Source: Comamonadaceae bacterium (GTDB taxonomy: Bacteria > Pseudomonadota > Gammaproteobacteria > Burkholderiales > Burkholderiaceae_C). From it: DNA of 64,000 bases. The notes under the pieces are model-generated. The model searched no databases and was not told where the DNA came from. It saw nothing but the letters and a program-made list of their open reading frames with translations. Both the position numbers and the translations under genes were made by a program. Positions 59,999-64,000 of this stretch are shown piece after piece (position 1 is the stretch's first letter; every line of letters starts with the position of its first letter). Where the stretch lies: contig JAIYCG010000032.1 in the NCBI GenBank assembly GCA_027488115.1, positions 1 to 64,000 on the forward strand, written 5' to 3'.

Positions 59999-61201
59999 AT
60001 GAGTTCTCCCATCACCCCTAGGCTTCCGGGCATTCGATTTGTGCACTCCCCTGGGCCGACCCATGTGCCAGATGAAGTCATGCACGCCATGCAAAGGCCC
60101 ATGACGGATCTGGCAGACCCCCGTGTGGGTGCCCTGATTGCCGCTTGCGAAAAAGGCATGAAAGAGTTACTCCATTCCCCTGCCTCTGATGTTTTCTTCT
60201 ATGCCAGCAATGGACATGGTGTTTGGGAAGCTGCATCGGCCAATTTAGGCTCTGACCAGCACAGCCTCCTCATTGCAGGCTCTGGCCACTTCTCAGACCA
60301 GTGGGCCATTCAAACCAGTTCGCTAGGCCTTTCTGTCATCAGAACACCTCACATCGAAGGCCAGCAAATTGATGCAGGTGCCATTGAGGCAGCACTGCGC
60401 GCAGACCCAGAGCACAAAATTTCTGCCGTCATGGTGGTTCATACTGACACCGCAAGTGGCATTACAAGCGACCTTCAAGCTGTTCGCGATGCCATTGATC
60501 GCACGGGTCATCCAGCGATTTATGTAGTCGATGTGGTGGCTTCATTGGGCGCAGCCCCATTTGACATGGATGCACTGGGCGCAGATGTGTGTTTGGGCAG
60601 CTCCCAAAAGGGCTTGATGATGCCGCCAGGCTTGGGCTTTGTGGCCGTCAATGCCAAAGCTTTTGCTTGGTCTAAGGAGCACGCCAAACCTCGCTACTAC
60701 TGGAGCTGGCTTGAGCGCAAAACCGACAACCAATCGGCCAAATTTTGCGGTACGCCACCTTTAGCGCACCTTGCAGGTTTAGAGGTTTCATTGAGCTTGC
60801 TAAAAGCAGAAGGCCTGTCAGCCGTGCATGCGCGTCACCAGCGTTTGGGCGCTGCAGTCCGTGCAGCCGTCACTTGCTGGGCTACCGCTGGCGCCATCAA
60901 ACTGCATTGCCAAGACCCCAAAGGATTTTCATCGTCGGTCACCGCCATTGAAGTGGCGCCTGGCATTGACCCAGAAGCCATGCGCGAGGTGGCACGCGAA
61001 AAATTTCAAGTCGCCATTGCTGGTGGATTGGGTCCCTTGGCTGGACGCGTCTTCAGAATTGGCCATTTAGGCGATATGAACGAACCCATGATTTTAGGTG
61101 CGCTTGCCGGCGTTGAAGCCGCCATGACGGTTCAAAATATTCCTTATGGCCCCAACGGCATGGCTGCTGCCATTGCCTACTTGGCACAACACACACCTTG
61201 A
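59999..61201 (+). CDS. Class V aminotransferase (serine/alanine-glyoxylate type)
   Basis: A 400-residue PLP enzyme of the alanine-glyoxylate/serine-glyoxylate/serine-pyruvate aminotransferase group. It has FVHSPGPTHVPDEVMHAM at the N-terminus, SNGHGVWEAASANL, VVHTDTASGITSDLQAV, VVDVVASLGAAPFDMD with the cofactor Asp and CLGSSQKGLMMPPGLG with the Schiff-base lysine K204. RIGHLGDMNEPMILGALAGVE is the C-terminal domain signature. The ATG at 59999 is favoured. It could detoxify or assimilate glyoxylate, linking to phosphoglycolate phosphatase elsewhere. It is flanked by divergent and convergent MFS genes. Confidence 0.87.
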   Translation: MSSPITPRLPGIRFVHSPGPTHVPDEVMHAMQRPMTDLADPRVGALIAACEKGMKELLHSPASDVFFYASNGHGVWEAASANLGSDQHSLLIAGSGHFSDQWAIQTSSLGLSVIRTPHIEGQQIDAGAIEAALRADPEHKISAVMVVHTDTASGITSDLQAVRDAIDRTGHPAIYVVDVVASLGAAPFDMDALGADVCLGSSQKGLMMPPGLGFVAVNAKAFAWSKEHAKPRYYWSWLERKTDNQSAKFCGTPPLAHLAGLEVSLSLLKAEGLSAVHARHQRLGAAVRAAVTCWATAGAIKLHCQDPKGFSSSVTAIEVAPGIDPEAMREVAREKFQVAIAGGLGPLAGRVFRIGHLGDMNEPMILGALAGVEAAMTVQNIPYGPNGMAAAIAYLAQHTP

Positions 61202-61268
61202 GTGACCCCACACTGGTTTTGAGTGATCCAATCAGGGCGATCCGTTGGATCCGCAGTCACTCTCATGC

Positions 61269-62528
61269 TTAAGAATCTTGGGGGGGTATCTCTAGCGCTT
61301 GGTACAAGGGCAAGATATCAGCTCGAATTTGGGGGAAGTGGTAGGCGTAAAAAAGCGCTGATAGGAAGCCCATGGTCCCAAAAAGTGCCAACGCATATTG
61401 GCTACCAATGTGGTCGGCCAACCAGCCCGAGCACAGTGACCCCAAAGGCGACATACCCAAGAAAGACATCACGTACAAAGCCGCCACCCTCCCACGCAAT
61501 TCGTCTGGCACGATGCTTTGAAGCACCGTGTTGGTGGACGCAGCCGTCAGCATCATGCTCAGGGCAGAAACAAACAACATCGGCATGGCAATCCACAAAC
61601 TCTCAGAAAAAGAGAAGGCAACCAAGGTCAGGGCTGCAACACCAGCGTTCCAACCGATCACTTTGAAAAGGCCCCGAATGTTAGTTCGAGAGGCAAGGTA
61701 GATCATGCCGCAGACCGCGCCCAATCCGGCAGAACTGTAAAGCAAGCCCAGTGTTCTGGAATCACCATGAAATCTTTCGCTGGCAAACCAAGGCATGAGC
61801 GAACCATACGATTGCAAAGAAAAACTGCTCACTGCCAAAAGCAAAAGCGCACAGCGGCTTGGAAAAAATCCATATGCATAGTCAATCCCCACCATCAGTT
61901 GCTTCAATATGCTTGAGGGACCGTGTCGCGCAACATGCTGTGCAATCTGGGTGGCACGCAGTGCTGAAAGCACCGCCAAGCGCATGATGCAGTTGACGGC
62001 AAAACTCCAAACCTCGCCAAAAGTGGCCGTCACCAAACCACCCAGCATCGGACCAATGAACCTGGCACCATTCATCACCGTTGAATTGAGTGCGATGGCG
62101 TTGGTGAGCTCTTGCCGATTGGGCAAAAGCTTAGAAATGAGCGCTTGTCTGGCAGGTGCATCAAATGCGTTGCCTAAACCAAGTATGGCGTTGCCAAGGA
62201 CCACATGCCAAGCCTCGATATGACCACTGACCATCAGTAAAAGCATGACCAAAGACTGCAACATGGCCAAGGTGTTGGTTGCAAACAATACACGCCGAAC
62301 ATCTAGTCGATCTAGCAAGACACCTGCAAATGGGGTGATGAGCAGCATGGGAATTTGCAAGCTGAATGCAGCCAAGCCCAACATCAATGTGGAGCCAGAG
62401 AGTTGGTAGACCAGCCAACTGGTAGCGATCAATTGCACCCAATTGCCTATTTGAGAGGTACCTTGACCCACGATGAACAAACGAAAATTCCGGTGCTGAA
62501 GGGCACGCAGACTGTTCGGTAGTTTCAT
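61269..62528 (-). CDS. MFS transporter (EntS-like exporter)
   Basis: A 419-residue major facilitator of the EntS/MFS_3 type. LRALQHRNFRLFIVGQGTSQIGNWVQLIATSWLVYQLSGS is the recognisable N-terminal helix pair, followed by ITPFAGVLLDRLDVRRVLFATN, a variant of the DRxxRR loop. AIALNSTVMNGARFIGPMLGGL and VPDELRGRVAALYVMSFLGMSPLGSL are further family segments. Members often export siderophores or small toxic compounds; no siderophore biosynthesis genes are visible. It is divergent from a RidA gene. Confidence 0.85.
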   Translation of the reverse strand: MKLPNSLRALQHRNFRLFIVGQGTSQIGNWVQLIATSWLVYQLSGSTLMLGLAAFSLQIPMLLITPFAGVLLDRLDVRRVLFATNTLAMLQSLVMLLLMVSGHIEAWHVVLGNAILGLGNAFDAPARQALISKLLPNRQELTNAIALNSTVMNGARFIGPMLGGLVTATFGEVWSFAVNCIMRLAVLSALRATQIAQHVARHGPSSILKQLMVGIDYAYGFFPSRCALLLLAVSSFSLQSYGSLMPWFASERFHGDSRTLGLLYSSAGLGAVCGMIYLASRTNIRGLFKVIGWNAGVAALTLVAFSFSESLWIAMPMLFVSALSMMLTAASTNTVLQSIVPDELRGRVAALYVMSFLGMSPLGSLCSGWLADHIGSQYALALFGTMGFLSALFYAYHFPQIRADILPLYQALEIPPQDS

Positions 62529-62641
62529 GGGTTCAGATCCTGATCAATAGGCTGGCTTCGCCTGGCAGTGATTCTAGTGTGCGGCGAAATGGCAAAATGA
62601 AGCTTCTCATTTCCAAATTCTCACAACACAAGGATGCCATC

Positions 62642-62986
62642 ATGGTCCAGCGGTTTGATGTCGGTGCTCGGCTTTCTGAAATGGCCATTCACAACGGCGT
62701 GGTGTACTTGGCAGGTCAAATTCCTGAAGACCCAAATTTAGACATTGAAGGGCAAACACTTCAGGTTTTGCATGCCATTGATCGCTTACTTGCACGCGCT
62801 GGCACAGACAAGCGCAATTTGCTGATGGTGCAAATATTTTTGGTGGACTTGAACGATTTTGAAGGCATGAACCGTGTTTGGGACAGCTGGGTAGTTCCCG
62901 GCCACACCCCACCCAGAGCGACCGTTCAAGCCAACTTGGCTTCGGACAAATGGCGTTTAGAGGTGGTTGCCACTGCCGCTCTTTAA
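62642..62986 (+). CDS. RidA family protein
   Basis: A 114-residue Rid-family protein (YjgF/YER057c/UK114 fold). RidA proper deaminates reactive enamine/imine intermediates formed by PLP enzymes; other Rid subfamilies have specialised roles. Family features are GVVYLAGQIPEDPNLDIEGQTLQVLHAIDRLLARAG, LMVQIFLVDLNDFEGMNRVWDSWV and PPRATVQANLASDKWRLEVVATAAL. The Arg that binds the substrate carboxylate in RidA is present in PPRATVQ. The ATG at 62642 has AAGGA upstream. Its 3' end overlaps the convergent MFS gene by 30 bases. Confidence 0.87.
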   Translation: MVQRFDVGARLSEMAIHNGVVYLAGQIPEDPNLDIEGQTLQVLHAIDRLLARAGTDKRNLLMVQIFLVDLNDFEGMNRVWDSWVVPGHTPPRATVQANLASDKWRLEVVATAAL

Positions 62987-64000
62987 ATGGGCGTTCATTT
63001 CTTCTTCGTTGGGCAAAAAGAACACGATCACGGCGCCCAAAGCAGCCACAACGGTCAGTGCCATCATGAGCTGCGTAAAGCCAGCCACCTTGACCACAGG
63101 GCCTAACAAATAAACGGCTACTGAGCTAAAACCAAACGAAATAGCGATGCGCGTGCCACTCACGCGCGAACGCATGGCGTCGTCAATGTATCGAACCACC
63201 ATGGTGTCGCTAAAAGGAATGGCACCAAAAACCATCACCATGTAGCCGATGGCTGCTGCATACCAAACCCAACCAGAGGTTTGCGAGGCGATGCCAAATG
63301 CCACAATTTGAAGCAGTAAAACAACTAAGAAAAGAGGTTTGACGGCAAACCGGTCAAGCAGTCGCCCCACAAGCAATTGCGCCAACGAAGCCACCGCATA
63401 AATGGCGGCCAACAGCATGCCTAAACGCGAGGGGTCGTTCACCAAGCCATCTAAGCGCTCGGCCAACAACTGGGCATTGCCGTTGGTGGTAATGTTGAAT
63501 AAAACGCTGGTGGTGGTAGCTGTTGCAACCATGACCGCAAATGTTCGCCAAGCCACGTGCTTAGGCAACTGAACAGAATGGGATTTCTTTTTGGCAGGCG
63601 CACTTGTCTCTTTGGGTGCACACCAAGCAAAAGCGAAGCCGCAGGCAATCGAGACCAAGCCAGGCACTATGAATGCCACTCGCCACCCCTGCCAGGCAAC
63701 CAAAAAACCTGTAGAAAGTGCAGCCAGTGCAATCCCTAAATTGCCTGCCAAGCCATTGACCCCAATGGTGATGCCAGGCCGAACTGCTTTTTGGACCAAC
63801 ATGGGAATACCAACGGGGTGGTAAATGGCCGAAAAAACGCCCAAAACAGTGAGCGCAATGCCCATTTGAAGCGGTGTTTGAGTGAGCGAAACACCGATGG
63901 CCGAAAGACCCATGCCGAAAAAGAACACCAACATCATTTGTCGTCGGCCCCACAAATCGCCCAAGCGTCCGGCAGGGATAGAGGCAAAGCCAAACATCAT
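62957..64000 (-). CDS. MFS transporter, N-terminus cut by window end
   Basis: The 347 residues in view are most of a major facilitator whose first one or two helices lie beyond base 64000. The first complete motif is PAGRLGDLWGRRQMMLVFF, the conserved loop between helices 2 and 3 (GxxxDxxGRR), followed by GIGLTVLGVFSAIYHPVGIPMLVQ-like hydrophobic helices. GRLLDRFAVKPLFLVVLLL marks the second half. The FSAIYHPVG segment is seen in fosmidomycin-resistance-like and related MFS exporters; the substrate is unknown. It overlaps the convergent ridA-family gene at the 3' end. Confidence 0.82.
   Translation of the reverse strand: MMFGFASIPAGRLGDLWGRRQMMLVFFFGMGLSAIGVSLTQTPLQMGIALTVLGVFSAIYHPVGIPMLVQKAVRPGITIGVNGLAGNLGIALAALSTGFLVAWQGWRVAFIVPGLVSIACGFAFAWCAPKETSAPAKKKSHSVQLPKHVAWRTFAVMVATATTTSVLFNITTNGNAQLLAERLDGLVNDPSRLGMLLAAIYAVASLAQLLVGRLLDRFAVKPLFLVVLLLQIVAFGIASQTSGWVWYAAAIGYMVMVFGAIPFSDTMVVRYIDDAMRSRVSGTRIAISFGFSSVAVYLLGPVVKVAGFTQLMMALTVVAALGAVIVFFLPNEEEMNAHLKSGSGNHL

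Noticed and set aside
1-64000. CRISPR array, rRNA operon or prophage
   Set aside because: No regularly spaced repeats, rRNA sequence, phage structural genes or intact integrase or transposase were seen on either strand.

Overview
The window looks like a chromosomal segment of a freshwater-type betaproteobacterium of the order Burkholderiales, most likely a Comamonadaceae relative. This is inferred from the gene families: several Bug/TctC-type periplasmic receptors, a salicylate 5-hydroxylase of the NagGH type, a monomeric isocitrate dehydrogenase, and a rubrerythrin/Fe-S protein/DUF3501 triad. The body of the window has moderate G+C. The first ~880 bases are visibly richer in G+C and look foreign. 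No species can be named from sequence reading alone.

Layout. Bases 1-2061 are the end of tRNA-associated mobile DNA: a CDF-type metal transporter, a MerR regulator gene cut off after 31 codons, repeated motifs resembling a transposon end, and two 50-bp copies of the 3' half of a tRNA-Asn gene. These copies bracket a 0.9-kb islet carrying a HigB-HigA toxin-antitoxin pair. Bases 2142-13082 hold ordinary chromosomal genes: a CmcJ-like oxidoreductase behind a glutathione S-transferase gene broken by an amber codon, a LysR regulator, a DedA-like protein, phosphoglycolate phosphatase, an aldo/keto reductase, an RND efflux pair and a SUMF1-domain protein. Bases 13079-17989 (all minus strand) form a redox/peroxide block: Cys-rich small protein, NDH-2, rubrerythrin, Fe-S oxidoreductase, DUF3501 and a solute-binding protein. 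Bases 18175-28239 carry a catabolic neighbourhood: FAD amine oxidase-like enzyme, ornithine cyclodeaminase family protein, SDR, TauD-type dioxygenase, Bug receptor, gamma-glutamyltransferase, NtaA-type flavin monooxygenase and an MFS transporter.

Bases 28232-32802 are a tightly coupled minus-strand operon joining a periplasmic molybdenum hydroxylase of the IorA/IorB type to a divergent SoxY-SoxZ pair and a secreted alpha/beta hydrolase. This is the most unusual arrangement in the window. Bases 33021-35829 hold a dienelactone hydrolase/Bug/isopropylmalate dehydrogenase-family operon. Bases 36616-40565 encode a ferric iron ABC importer with a candidate Fur box, followed by a molybdate-binding protein. 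Bases 41416-44152 form a compact sulfide/thiosulfate cluster (flavocytochrome c subunits, cytochrome c, SoxY, SoxZ) without soxXABCD. Bases 44156-54811 contain a B12-binding radical SAM protein, malonyl-CoA decarboxylase, CoA-binding protein, MetY-type enzyme, acyl-CoA synthetase, enoyl-CoA hydratase and the salicylate 5-hydroxylase subunits with their ferredoxin. Bases 55020-64000 hold isocitrate dehydrogenase with a strong terminator, a TauE/SafE exporter, three MFS transporters (the last cut by the window edge), a class V aminotransferase and a RidA protein.

A sulfur and molybdenum theme recurs: two different SoxYZ carriers, FccAB, a putative sulfite exporter, MetY, and ModA not far from a molybdenum hydroxylase. 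No CRISPR array, rRNA, complete tRNA, integrase or intact insertion sequence was seen.
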